Positions 46,072 through 59,000 of a DNA stretch of 64,000 bases are shown here, one piece after another; the stretch's first letter is position 1; each line of letters opens with the position of its first letter. Position numbers and translations under genes: made by a program. The DNA lies in contig RQOL01000658.1 of assembly GCA_013076295.1 (NCBI GenBank), forward strand, positions 4,471,836 to 4,535,835, written 5' to 3'. The stretch is from Sanderia malayensis (lineage: Eukaryota > Cnidaria > Scyphozoa > Semaeostomeae > Pelagiidae). The notes beneath the pieces are model-generated. The model did not search any database, was not told where the DNA came from, and saw nothing but the letters and a program-made list of their open reading frames with translations.

Positions 46072-47948
46072 CCGTATTTCCTCTATTAAGCGCCCACCCT
46101 CTATTAACCGCCCCCCTCCAATAAGCGCCCATCCTAAAATCAAAAAGTGTGAAATAAGCGCCCCCCCTCTATTAACCGCCCAGGGCGGTTAATAGAGTTA
46201 GTAAAAGAGTTCTTACATTTTCACTATTTGGTTCAAATAATAGCGTAGAAACATGTGAATAGACATCAATTCCTTTCTGTTATCAATGGCAACATAAGCA
46301 AGTAGTTTAAGACCAAAGTTAGTCATTATATCTTAAAGTGCTAATGCAACGAAATTTGACATATCGATTTTTTTATTTTAAATGAAAGCCAAAGATGTAC
46401 TGATCAGTTTGATGCAATTTTGACGTGCATCTGACAAGTATAAGTTACTTTAATTTCACCTTGAATCAGGCCACCTTTTGCGAAAAATATTGCAACGCTG
46501 TGACGTCACAGTGATGACCCATATTATTTCTCGCAATGGAAGTCAATGGGTTTTTTCGAACGTCGTTTGGTTTTTTTTTAATAGCTCCACTCAGGGTGGG
46601 GATATTTGAGCTCCGGCTGAACCAACATAAGGGTGAATCTTTTAGCCGTTGTTTTGAAAAAAATTGGTGTAATTTTGTTTAACGTTAGAGACACAATTTA
46701 AGTTTGAAAATGGATACCTCCAAAAAATGTGACGTCATCCCGCGTCGCCATTGTTGCTTCGAGTTGCTGTGGAACGACATGTAGCCCTGGTTTGGCTTAT
46801 CCCAGGTCTTATTTTTTGTAATAACTTATTTTAGCTCAAATTTGCAGACATTGAATTATTTTTAGAAACTTCGGAAATTAAAATTCCTTCGATATCACCC
46901 CAAAAAGCTAAATCTTCTGACATTTGTTTTGGTTGGCTCGGGCCTAACCACTCCGGGCGAGGAGTGCTTAGGCCCGAGTAAAGCTGAGAGTCACACGGGT
47001 TGGTTTACGAGCTTGTTTACTGCATCTATTGCAGGAATAGCTTTGATTTTAGCTTTAATCTCATCTTTAATTCTTTCCCAATATCTCGCTTTACTTCAAA
47101 GCAAAAATGAGCGCTATAATGAATAAAATCCTGCTCTCCTAGTCGGTGGGTGCGAATGATGTCTGTCTCCTGAACTCCTTAAAAAGACCTTGTTCTGTTT
47201 GATTGGTTTTGAAATACTATCAGCAACATTATGAAACGATACTTTTTCGCAACACTGAGTAATCGTACAATTGTCTCCGTTATGTATCTCTACGACATGT
47301 AAATAGTTTTATGATTTATTTGCTCCCGAGACGAGATACCCGTCATGTGTGTGCTCGCTCACAGCTCGCCATGTCGAATTTCAATAGAAGGAAGCCTGCT
47401 TGACGTTGCAGACGCGACGTTTGATGACATCACAGTGATGTTCAGTTTTCGCACGAAAAAGGTCAAAATTGCCTACTTTGAAGGTTAATAGCGAAAAAAG
47501 TATACATAATTTGCAAATTTTATTTGCGCCACGTTAATCAGTGCATTGAAATCTATAGATTTTTGAAATAAAAACACTATGTAAAAATTCGTTGCATTAG
47601 CACTTTAAGGAAAATATCCATTTTTAATGTTTGTCAATTCAATGTCCATGTGTGCGGCTTTACCATGCTGTCGCTTCTTCATTTCTTCTAAAAAAATGCT
47701 AACATAGCATTTTTTGATGCTAACGTATGTCAATGAATAGCAATCGGCACTTTGTTATTATTGATTATTGTTATATACTATTATTGTTAATATAAGAATA
47801 TTGTTTTGTTTTTGAAGATGCTCGATTTTAAAATTTTAGGACTATGAAATAACCGCCCCCCTCCAATAACCGCCCCCCTCTAATAAGCGCCCACCCAATT
47901 TTGCGAAATATTTAATAAGCGCCCGGGCGCTTAATAGAGGAAATACGG
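46072..47948. mobile_element. Nested TIR element in gag, TA duplication (1.88 kb)
   Basis: Ends are inverted copies beginning CCGTATTTCCTCTATTAAGC, flanked by TA on each side. Removing it and one TA rejoins Gag in frame between DETKG and LKKFAKC. Subterminal arms ('tgctaatgcaacgaa' near 46340 and its inverse near 47590) are also inverted. No transposase seen, so it is a long non-autonomous Tc1/mariner-like element. Confidence 0.87.
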
Positions 47949-47950
47949 TA

Positions 47951-48819
47951 CCTTTTGTTTCATCCAGTGTCTTCTGGCAAACTTCCGGTTGATGATCCTT
48001 GCTGAGACAATATACGCACTTCCGTTTTTCGCTTCCTGTCAACAGTGCATGTGCGGTTGATGGTAACTGATTCGCATTCTTTGCCTTCCAATTTGGTTGC
48101 TGATTCATCCCTCCGCCTTTTAACAGTGGCATGTGATTCTCTCTGACGTTCACCTCTTTCTCCAATGCACCCAACATGTCTCCCAGCGTCCAATCCATCT
48201 GATCTTTCTCTTTGAAGCGTATCATGCTGATTCTGATATTCTCTGGTACTTTCTCCATCAAAACAGGGACAACTATGCTAGAGTATGTTGTTTCTTTCAC
48301 GCCAATCGTCTGTAGTCCACGGAAATGTGTTTCGATTTGATCGTGTAACGCTCTGAGCCTTTGCACGTTCTTCTCATTATATACTGGCGGCAAGTTGATC
48401 AGTTCATTAACGTGGGCTCTCTGAATAACGCTTACTTTTCCATACCTCTTTTGAAGGAGATCAACTGCTGTCTTGTATGACGCATCCGTTATTCTCATAC
48501 CCGTTACAACTGATTTTGCTGGCTCGTCCAAGAAGCTTTTCAGATACTTGAATTTGTCCACGTTCGCTAGGTGGTCGTTGTCGTGTATGGCACTACAGAA
48601 GCCGTCCCAAAACTCTTGCCACTCATGGATCTTTCCGTTGAACTTTTTCAGCTCCAGTTTCGGCAGCTTGACGTTCACGTATTTCGCCTGACTCGATCCA
48701 TTTGAACTTTGGGAAGCCAAACTTTCCCTCGAGTTGCTCCTCTGCAATCGTGATATCAAACTTTCTTCTGATTCACTTCTCCTCAGGTTGGTATTCTGTA
48801 AGGCTTCTTTTATTGACAT
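47951..48819 (-). pseudogene. BEL/Pao Gag, central part
   Basis: Contains the DUF1759-like block KLPKLELKKFNGKIHEWQEFWDGF and first zinc knuckle CVYCLSKDHQPEVC. Its C-terminus is interrupted at 47949 by the nested TA element; the extra residues the frame shows beyond this belong to that element. Confidence 0.85.
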
Positions 48820-49114
48820 AATAGTACAGGCAATTTTTTTCTTTGTATTCGTTGGAGTCTTCTATTTCTCCCTCTGCGAGCTCTTCGTATTCTTCTTCGT
48901 AATTCTCCAACAGTAACTCTAATATTTGGTTATCCAAATCTTTCAGCTCGACTCGTTTCTCTTCCAGCTCACTCTCGTAATGTTTCAGTTTCTTTGTGAC
49001 AGCTTCACCGCTCTCCAACCATTCTTCGACTTTATTCGCTATCTTCGTAACATTTCTTCTTTGTACTGCTCGTTTTTTCTTGATTTTCTCTATTTCGTCC
49101 ATTCTGACTCTCAA
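48773..49114 (-). pseudogene. BEL/Pao Gag, N-terminal coiled-coil part
   Basis: 113 codons beginning near the primer site. Residues ~1-80 are Lys/Glu/Leu-rich coiled coil (KLKHYESELEEKRVELKDLD). The frame shifts near 48800-48840 at an A7 run, after which Gag continues in another frame. Confidence 0.75.
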
Positions 49115-49146
49115 AACTCAACTGCTATCCGGCTCGGTGGACCATA

Positions 49147-49600
49147 TGTTGCGGAATATATCCTGCTCTGATTCTTTAGTTCGAAAGAACTTAGCCTTGA
49201 GTTTCAGAGTCCACTACTGAGAAACACACACACATGTCGTTTCGTAATTTTCTCAATTCTCAATACAATCTCTTCTAAATTTTACAAAACCAATTTACTT
49301 AAAGATATCAAAAGGAAATTACGTGATTATTGTTAATTGAAATTGTCCAATAGGAGTAAACTAGGAAGAGTTTACCCATGAAAAACAAGTTAGTCATTTC
49401 CCTAACCTCGTCTTGTATTAGAGGCTATCACGTAAATGCTACAATGTATAACAATAGGAAGAAAAAATAATGACTAATAAAGCATGCCGTACCTGTAGGC
49501 AAACTATGAATGAAATAAGTAGTTAAATGAATATGAAAGTAAAAAACAACAGCATGCGCTGTGCGGCACTGCGCAAGGTCTTGAAGCCATATTCGCAACA
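49147..49600 (-). repeat. BEL/Pao 5' LTR
   Basis: 454 bp. Immediately inside it, on the minus strand, a TGG-initial stretch (TGGTCCACCGAGCC) is the likely tRNA primer site. Confidence 0.92.
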
Positions 49601-49605
49601 ATGTT

Positions 49606-49676
49606 TGTGAGTTGCTGGTTTACTACGAAGAAAATGAAGACAGAAGTGATGTGGTGCACAAAGACCACACCCATTA
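49606..49676 (+). pseudogene. Right half of the split ORF
   Basis: After the second copy of the ATGTT duplication, the frame from 39572 can continue with ..ELLVYYEENEDRS.. to a TAA at about 49674. Removing the element and one target copy leaves a single open frame, which shows the ORF was intact when hit. Confidence 0.65.
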
Positions 49677-50092
49677 ACTGTATATTATCTAGTTGATAGT
49701 TAGAAACCTAAAAATGCTGTGGATAGACTCTTTATTTGGGCTTGCTGTGATGTTTTTGATTTCCCACGTTTTAATGCATAGAGATAGGATATAAGATAAT
49801 TATCTTATATCCTATCTCTATGGTTTTAATGTGATTTTCATGAAAACGAGGTAATAAAACGTGAAATAGAGGCTGAAGGCCCCGCCCAGCCCAACGCCTG
49901 CATACCAACGATTTTTGAACTCAGCGCCCCAAAATTGACCAAGTTCACTAGGTCCCGTAAATTTCCCCGTCGGGGGACCCTACCCCCTCTCTCCGCCTGG
50001 TCTAATACCATATTCTGGCATGGCATCTGATCTGCATCTGGCGCTCGATACAGTTGGATTGGAGATAAACGCCATCCAACATACCCAAAAAG
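49677..50092. other. Upstream region of the ABCA gene
   Basis: Includes the 46-bp palindrome at 49777-49822 and a GC-richer stretch (49870-50050) that may be leader or promoter sequence. No gene recognised. Confidence 0.45.
49777..49822. repeat. Perfect 46-bp palindrome without loop
   Basis: 23 bases ('catagagataggatataaga' onward) followed directly by their exact reverse complement. Confidence 0.95.
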
Positions 50093-53000
50093 ATGGGGTT
50101 TGGCCAGCAAATCAAGTACTTACTCTATCGAAACTTTCTTCTGAAACGTCGAAACATAAAGAACACAGTTTATGAAGTAGTGAGTGTTTTGTATTTTGTT
50201 GCAATTTTAGCAGTTTTAAGATCAACTGCTATCAAACCGAAGACAGATCCAGCAATAAAAGATGGCGATATTCAAACTTTTCCAATATTTCAAACCAAAA
50301 CATCATTGCTGAATAATGCCTCATGGTCGTTTGCTGCGCCACCAAATACGATTGGTTACGTATTCCTATCTGGGTCAGATTTAGATGCAGGAAAACTTTT
50401 GATTCAAAAGGTACAAAACTATACCAACGGATATGGCATAAAGTTCAGGGAACTTTCAAGTGAAAAGGCCCTGGATGATCTTCACAGAATCGATTCAAAA
50501 AACGTGTCAATGGGTTTGATAATAGATATTAGCACATCGAACAAGAATGTCAATTACACAATTAAAGTACCATTTGGTAAAGTTCCATTAACACGTGATT
50601 CTAAAAGAACCCAGGGCAGTGCAGGAAATAGTAAGTGAAACTGTGACATTGTTATATTTTTTATTTGTCTTTTAGTTTATCGCCGGATCTTAGCCTAACG
50701 GACCACACCCAAATGGGTTAAAATGGCTAAGATCCGCCAGCTTATCTTTTAGTATATTTGTGGAGTTTGATTTAAGGTGACATCCCAATTGCTTTTGTTT
50801 ATTTTCATCAATCTATTTCAGTGCAATGCAGAGGTAAAGGGCGGCAATTCTATTACAACAGAGAATCTTGCCCCGTCAATACATACTTTTCTTCATGGTT
50901 TTCTATTATCCAGTCTCTTGTAGATAATTCATTGATTGAGGTAATGAAATACTTTCCATATGATCTCAATTGATTCACAAAACATTGTGCATAGGTTAGA
51001 CTTTTAATATTTATATTTATTATTATTATGATAAATAGATTTTCACAAATGAGACTGGATTTCTGCCACCCCAAATCAAAGCAAAAATGTTTCCAAAAGG
51101 AGAATTCAAGACACCATTGTCCTATTTGAAGACCATTATCAGTATCTACATGGTGATGGCATTTTCACCTTACATGATGTTCCTGCTGACTTATGTTGTA
51201 ACAGAAAAGGAGAAGAAGATCAAAGAAGCCATGAAAATTATGGGATTAAGCCAGTTTGCCTTTTGGTTCACATGGTTCATAACCTATGCAATTATCATTA
51301 CTATTGGTGTAATTCTTGTTGTCATAATTGCCCGTGTGTCGTCTCTGTTTGGAAACAGCAACTATTTCATCATCTTTATCATGTTTTTTCTCTATGGCTT
51401 GTCAATTGAAACACTGGCTTTTGTACTGACACCGTTGTTTCAGCGAGGAAAAACAGCTGGTATGGCTGGATCAATGTGCACAATTATTCTCAGTCTTTTG
51501 TCTATGTTACACATTTACTTGAATACATCCAATGGTGTGAAATGGATTACCGCTTTCTTGTCTCCTGTTGCCCTGTCTTTGGCTCTTACACCTGCAGTTG
51601 ATTCTGATACAGGTAATTATCGATTCCTCAATTGGCCCTCTTTTCTTCTCTTCTTTTATCATTCAAATTTGGTCTGGTTGAAATGATGTTTTTGAACTAA
51701 AAATAAGCATTAGTTGTGTATCATACGGCTTATATTCCACTTAGTAAACACTTCACGTACCATAAATCCTCGAATTAGCCCCCTGGGGGCTTATTTATTT
51801 TTGACATTTTCAGAGGGGGCTTATAAAGCTATCTGAAATATCGCACAAAAATTGATGTTGTTACTGGGAAAAGAAGATGGGAAATTGGTTTACCTGTTCC
51901 AGCGAAGTATTTTGCATACACAGATAATCAGAAAAATGCTTAGTTATTGGTGAAAAAAACTGCTACAAAAACAAAATCTTCTTGAATTTGTTGTAAGCAA
52001 CGAAAGCGTTGTTAAGACCTCGTATATTATAATCTCTAATTGTTTTAAGAGCATCAAATTCATATGTTCAAAGGCATGAATATTTTGTGGTAGAACTCAA
52101 TAAAATGCCATTGGGAACCTCAGAGAACAAATATCAGCATGTTAAGGGTGGGGGCTTAATAACAATTTGTAGTCCTGGGGTAGTGGCTTATTTGAGGGGG
52201 GAGGGGCAATTCAAGGATTTACGGTATGTCTAAAGTGGTTTTGGTAATTTTAATTGTTGTCGACAAGTACAAGGATTAGCAAAGAATTAAAAAAGTAGCC
52301 CCACATCCCCTTTTGGCAAACTTTTGTGTAACATGCAGATAATTTTTTCATGACTATGGCCCCATCATAATATGAATAACTATTGGGTCAAGCTGAAATT
52401 TATTCAATCTTCTTTTATATTATGTCTTTGCATATAACAAAACCCATTAGAACATTTCTTGTTTTTCTTAAGCAATATCATACACATTTGTTTTTCCAGT
52501 TGCCATCTCTCTTCATTAAGCTATGGTATCTAATTTTTCGTAGGGGTAAATTGGAGCAATGTTGGAAGCAAGGGTGAATTTCCTGCATCTTATGGCATTG
52601 CTATGCTTTTCATTGATACCATTTTATACCTGTTCCTTGCAATATATCTTGACTCAATTTTCCCTGGAGAGTATGGTCAGAGGAAGCATCCATTGTTTTG
52701 TTTCCATGGATCATTTTGGAAGAGCTTGACAGGAAAATCCGAGAGGAAACCATCCTTTTTCAGGGGTAACTCTGCCAAAGAAGATGATGCAAATGCAGAT
52801 GTTGAAGATGTTCCACTGGACATGCTTGACAGACTTGTTATAAGGTAAGCTTTGTTTCATGTTTTCTCATACTCTTCACTCATTCCTTCTCTATTACAAT
52901 AGAAAGTAAGCTTTGACAAATATTGCAATCAAAACAGAGCCATCTCCTGAAGTAGATCATCATTTATTTGATTAAATACAATTGTTAAATTTTATTTATA

Positions 53001-56000
53001 GTGTAAGAAGGCTGAAAAAGGTTTTCAAAAGAGGAAAAGAAGAACTGAAAGCACTGGATGGTAAATATGTTTTCAAAACACATGTATTTGCTTAAGGGAG
53101 CCAAAGCAATTATTGCTGACCTTGTTTTTTTAATTTCTATTAAGATGAATTGGTTTGTTTTTCAAAGGTGTAAGTCTTGACGTCTATGAAGGACAAATAA
53201 CTGCCCTTCTTGGCCACAATGGAGCTGGTAAATCAACTTTAATTGCAGCATTAACTGGAATGCTTTCTGCTTCTGGAGGAAGGGCAACTGTCTATGGAAA
53301 ATCAATTACAAATCCAGATGATATGGATGAAATTAGACAGCTGATAGGTAATTTAAAACTCTCTTCTTTCTGCAATGAGAGCTATTAAGAGCGATTTCCT
53401 GGGCATATAATAAGGAAGTAATAGGAAATAAAGCAATGAGAAATTCATTTTATAGGTATGGAATGATAGATTCCTGCAAGAGTTAAATATTTGTAATTTT
53501 TATGCTTTATTCCTTTGATGATAAGAAATCTCTGACAGATAACTGTGTATTTGTGAACAATATGAGGCAGAATTTCCAGTTGCTTTGGAATAGATATTTG
53601 CTATATTTTTAAGTACATCCGCATTCCAATAGAATTTTTGTGATGCTCAATAAGATATCTGAAAATAATTTAACAAATTTTGATTTTATCCTGCAGGTTT
53701 ATGTCCACAACAGAATATTCTATTTGAGGAGCTGACTCCACGAGAACATTTGAAAATATTTGCTGGAATCAAGGGAATGCAACCTTCTGTTATCGATCAA
53801 TTGGTTTGTATTGCTTTATTATAGTATTTTTGCCATTGACTATATTGAAATTTTCATTCATCCAGCAATAAGCAACAACTACCTGTTTTCAATCCTAAAG
53901 TGTAGCTATAGCTGTGAACTCGTATTTTTTCAATATATCCCTGCACTGTACTGTGATATTTTTTACATATAGAAATGTGAACATGGATAAGGAGTTGCTG
54001 CCTGATAGACCTGCATTTGTATTGGTTTTTATCTTGATAGATTAATGATACTTTGAAAGAGATAGATCTTGTGGATAAAGCCGATTCTTTGTCAAAAGAT
54101 TTGAGTGGTGGACAGAAACGGAAACTTTGTGTTGGAATTGCATTGATTGGAGACCCAAAAGTATGTACATGGCTATATTGTATATCCAATGCATTAGTAC
54201 AGAATATCATTTTATACTTAGAAGTTGAACATTCAGAGGTCGAATATACTGTGAAGCTCAAACCTTTCTGGTTATCAAGATTATGCTACATAATCTTTTG
54301 ACGCTATTGATGTTGTACAGTTTTTCTTTATATATTTATTTAATTTTTGTAGGTATTGTTTTTGGATGAGCCGACAAGTGGAATGGATCCACGTTCAAGG
54401 AGATATATTTGGAGTTTACTTCAGCAGAAGAAAGAAGATCGAGTAATATTGTTAACGACGCATTTTATGGATGAGGCTGACATCCTTGCAGGTTTTATGT
54501 TTTATGATTTTGTATTCTGCAGATTATCAAAGGAAGTGTCATGGCCCATTAGCTTCTTGCTTTTTTGTTTAGTTCTTCGCTTGGCTTTATTACTTCCCTG
54601 TTTTAAACCATTAATGTTTTATTTAAGATAATAAGGCTGTTCTTGTCAATGGAAAATTACGTTGCGCAGGCTCTTCCCTTTTCCTTAAAAGTCGGTTTGG
54701 AGTCGGCTACAACTTGAGGTACGAATGTTACACATTTTCTGTATATCCGCCAAAGTGCTTTTCGGTAGTATAATCCTGGCAATAATCTAAACGGCCGGCT
54801 ACACCCTCAGTTTTTTCCATCACTGTTTTTTTATATTGAGCTGCCATGCTGAAAAGTGGTTGTGTGACTTTAAAATGTGCAGCAGACTTTAAACTTTACT
54901 CTGAACGAAAGCAGAGTAATATCGGATTCATCGCTTTTTTCGAAAGCACGGACAAATTCTTACGTCGGGTAGTGTTTTTGTAAAAAGGAAACTGCCTAGA
55001 GTTTTGAGAAAAGAAGAATAAAACCTGAAATTGTGCCCAGAAACATGATTATTTGCAAAAAAAGAATGTTTTTAATATAAGAATCGGGAAGTGTTGAAGT
55101 TTTCCCATCCGTGGACTTTTGTTATAGTAGCAACTATTTTTTTATTTCTTTTCTAGCATGGTCGTGGAGCAGGATTGTGACCGAGAAAAACTGGCGGATA
55201 TGATTACCGATATTGTTCCGAATTCAGCTGTATGCAGATCTTACAGCAAAGAACTTGCATTTAAACTTCCCATGAAGAATCTGTCGAAATTTCCCGGTTA
55301 GTAGCTTGCTTTTTATTTACACTAACATCTCTATTTACCAAGCCTTCGTGAGCATGACTTCATCATTATATTGGGGTTTGCTGTATCAAGGGAAGACTGT
55401 ATTACAATCTTTGATCGGTACAGAACTTCAGAATAGCTTTGAAAATCGGAAACATAGCGAAACAGGTTTAGGTTTTCGTCTCTTTCTGACATACTACTCC
55501 GATGGGTTTCAGACGAAAAGCTTTAGTAGTTATTATGTTTCGCTTTAGTAATTATTATTATATTATGTTTCCGATTTTCAAAGCTATTTTGAAGACTGTA
55601 TTGCCCCCACAAGAGTTAAACAGGCCGAAATTTGTCCTGCATAAATGTGTGAATCCTATGCTTTTAGAGGCAATACTTCTGATAACTAATGAAAATGGAA
55701 CTCTTTATATATGATTAATTTGGAAATTGAATCTCTGAGAGCGTTAAAATAGTATATTGTTCCTGCTATTTTCGTCGCATTTTCAGATCTATTTGCTGTG
55801 TTGGAGAAACAGAATAACACGTCAGAACCGTGTAGCGCCCCTTTGATTGGCGTGAGTAACTATGGCGTCTCCATGACAACTCTAGAGGAAGTATTTCTGA
55901 AACTCGAAGGAGAAAAAGAAAGTTCGAATGGTGAAGTGAATACTGGAATTAATGAATCGACTGAGCATATTGTTAGTCATAATGATGGAGAGAGTGTGGA

Positions 56001-59000
56001 AAACAATGTAGCCTTGGGCGGTGAAATAGACGACATTGCTCAACAAGGATCGTTTGCGCTATATTGGCTACAACTTACTGCTCTTATCGAGGTATGGAGA
56101 TATTGATTGCAATCCAACTTCGATAGCTATATCGATCACCAATAAATATGTTTGTTGTGGAATTATTTGAAAATGAAGTTTTAGACCGCATAAATAGAGT
56201 TAAAACAGTTTCCGATACTCTTTTTCATACATATTGCTTATTTTTCAGATCCGATTTTGGATGACTATCCGTAATCCACTGAAGATAATTTTCCAGATCG
56301 TAGTTCCTGTCGGTTTATTGATTGCCGGATTAGTGATAATGAAGTCGTCAACAGCAAAGGCTCCAGTCGGAGTGGTTCATTCGTATGCAATGGAACCATC
56401 TGTTTATCTACAACAGGGTGTTGCTACAATTAAAGACAACACTGAAGCGCTAATTCAGAACAGGACGAGTGCAACTATTGATAGCATCCTAAATGCTCTT
56501 CAAGAAGAGCAAATCAAACACGATGTTATGAATTCCGTTGCAGACGCTCCTAGGCCTCATGATTTGGGGTTTGAAATTGAGAAATACAACTCAACGAGCG
56601 GCCAGGTAGCCATTTTGAATCAATCTGTTCATATTTCTAGTCCTTAATTGAAAAGTAGGTGTTTTGATTGCATTTAACTGTGGAGATTAGAATGTGGCAA
56701 TACTCTTTCAACTCTAGAAAGTGACGTATTTCTTGCCTATCTGAAACCTTTTCCTGTTTTAGCTATCTTGATTTATGTACATTTTTTTATTTGTCCACAG
56801 TTTGACTACATATTGCGTTACAATGATAGCAGCTTTTACTCAATACCAGTTGGTATCAGCACAATGAGTAACACAGCACTTAGAATTGCAATGAAAAAGT
56901 CTAAGAGGCCATACAGTGGAAGATTAAATGCCATTGTAACAAGCAGCAAGACATTTGAATCTGTTAAAATACCATGGACGTATGATAATACCGTGTTCTC
57001 TTCTATTATTCTCATTGGTTTGACGTTTGCTCTTGTTCCCGTTGGATTTTCTATTGAAGTTGTTTACTATAGACAGGTATAAAACCATTTTTGTTGCTTT
57101 TAGACTGTAAAATTGGGCATATTTTCTAAATATTTTTTCGTTTTGTTATCTATAGCCCTGTCCACACTACACAAACTAACCCGGGCTCGCCCCAGGTTTT
57201 CGTTAACCTACGTTAGATTTTGCAGTGTGGACACAACTAACCCGGGTTCGCCCCGGGTTAATTTAACCCATCTCCAGAGGTGGGCTCGACCTGGGTCGAA
57301 CCCAGGTTAGTTTTATAAATTCAAGTGTGGACTCAAACCTGGGGCGAACCTGGGTTAGTTTTATAAATTCAAGTGTGGACTCAAACCTGGGGCGAACCTG
57401 GGTTAGTTTTTTGTAACGCGTCCACATATTCGCCTGAAATTTCTTAGTTTTGTCCGCCAAAAAATGAAAAGACATTACATACAAGCAAATTACATATACA
57501 AGTAGAATATAATATCATGGAAACTTGCAGGAAGAAGCGAATAGAATATAATTTTTCTTTCGATAAATTGCACTGCTAGAAATAACATTTCAGAAATAAC
57601 ACCACAATAAACTGTCACTTCGGCGACTTCCATGCTGATCGTGTGATAAAATATTTCTGTCGTTCCTTTGTTGTCGTATTTTCTCGTTGCCATTGGCCGT
57701 TCACGCGACATAGAACTTAACTACGCATTCCTAGGATTAGGAAACCTGAGCTGGCCCCGACTTTGTGTCCACATTACAAAACATAAAAATCAAGTGTGGA
57801 CAAAACAGGGTTCGCCCTGGGTTAGATTTAACCCGGGTCGAACCTGGGTTAGTTTGTGTAGTGTGGACAGGGCTTATGTTTGTTGCTTGTATTCTCGGTT
57901 CTTTCCTGATACCTGTTTTACTGTTCTCTGTTAACTGCATTGTTTTACGTTTTCCTCTCGCTCCGTTTTTATGCTTCTTCTTCATACTTCTTCCGTTGCT
58001 CTTTTGTTCTTCTTCTTTGCATTATTGCTTAATTGTGTTTGTCATTATTATATCTTGTTATTTTTTACCAATCAATTTATCTCATTTTTTCCTCTCGTCG
58101 ATTCCCCTGCCTTCAGCATAAAAATATTTGTACTTGTTTAGAATACTTTTTTTATGATTTCTCTTTCAGATGGGTTTGCGACATCAGTTCAGAGTATGTG
58201 GTGTGAATCGATGGATATATTGGCTTCAGTTTTTCATAAGTGACATCTCTCTTTACGCATTTCCCGTTTTGATCGTTTTCATTCTAATACCGGCCTTTGA
58301 TCTCAAGGCATTTAACAATCCGACCGCTCTCGGTTTGATATTTTTACTTCTCCTTCTTTTTAACATTGTCAACTTACTTTTCTCCTACTTCTTCTCATTT
58401 GCTTTCAACAAATACGAAACGCTGCAAAACATCTCGGGCACTGTGCTTGTGTTTGTGAGTATTTTTATTATTCTGATTTTTTTCTAAATTCTAGCTAAGT
58501 GTGTGAAAGGTGTACTTGGTTTATTAATTGTATCATGAATACTTCTTGTATTTATTTTGTAGGCTGCCCTAGTGCCATATTCAGCTGTTTCTGTAGTTGA
58601 TATGATATCTGCAAGTGCAAAGCCTGAACCAGCTGTCATGATAATGCACATAGTATTTGCCATCTTGATCCCACCGTATGAAATCATGGGTGGGTTGTAT
58701 TTCATACACAGGGTAATAATATTGCTTTTATCAATCTTTCTATCTTTATTATTTACTTTGCAATGTTTCATAGGACATCGCATAATTTGGCATTATTATG
58801 GCAATATTGTTAGATTTTTTTGCTATCAATATGGTTGAATTGCCGTCAACAAAAACAAATGAAAACAACAAACAACGCCATTTCATGCGTTTGTTTTTAT
58901 TGTCATGCTAGTTGCATTGTAATTTTTTATCCGCCAGCTCACACATTCTAAACCACATTTAATTTGATTGTCGTAGATTTGGAGATTAGAAGCCACGATT

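Larger units (their letters stand above)
39573..49600 (-). mobile_element. BEL/Pao LTR retrotransposon with nested insertions (10.0 kb)
   Basis: Near-identical LTRs (39573-40027, 49147-49600), TG...CA ends, ATGTT five-base target duplication at 39568-39572 and 49601-49605, and a polypurine tract (gaggggggag) just inside the 3' LTR. Gene order on the minus strand is Gag, protease, RT, RNase H, integrase; the RT box is YVDD and the protease is of the DUF1758 type, both BEL/Pao features. About 3.57 kb of the length is two nested DNA elements. Confidence 0.93.

Noticed and set aside
46929..47126. 65-codon frame in the nested TA element considered as a transposase
   Set aside because: Too short, without any D,D-E/D or helix-turn-helix signature.
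57113..57484. Pro/Arg-rich frames in ABCA intron 14
   Set aside because: Derived from repeated 'cctgggttag' units of the MITE at 57154-57874.
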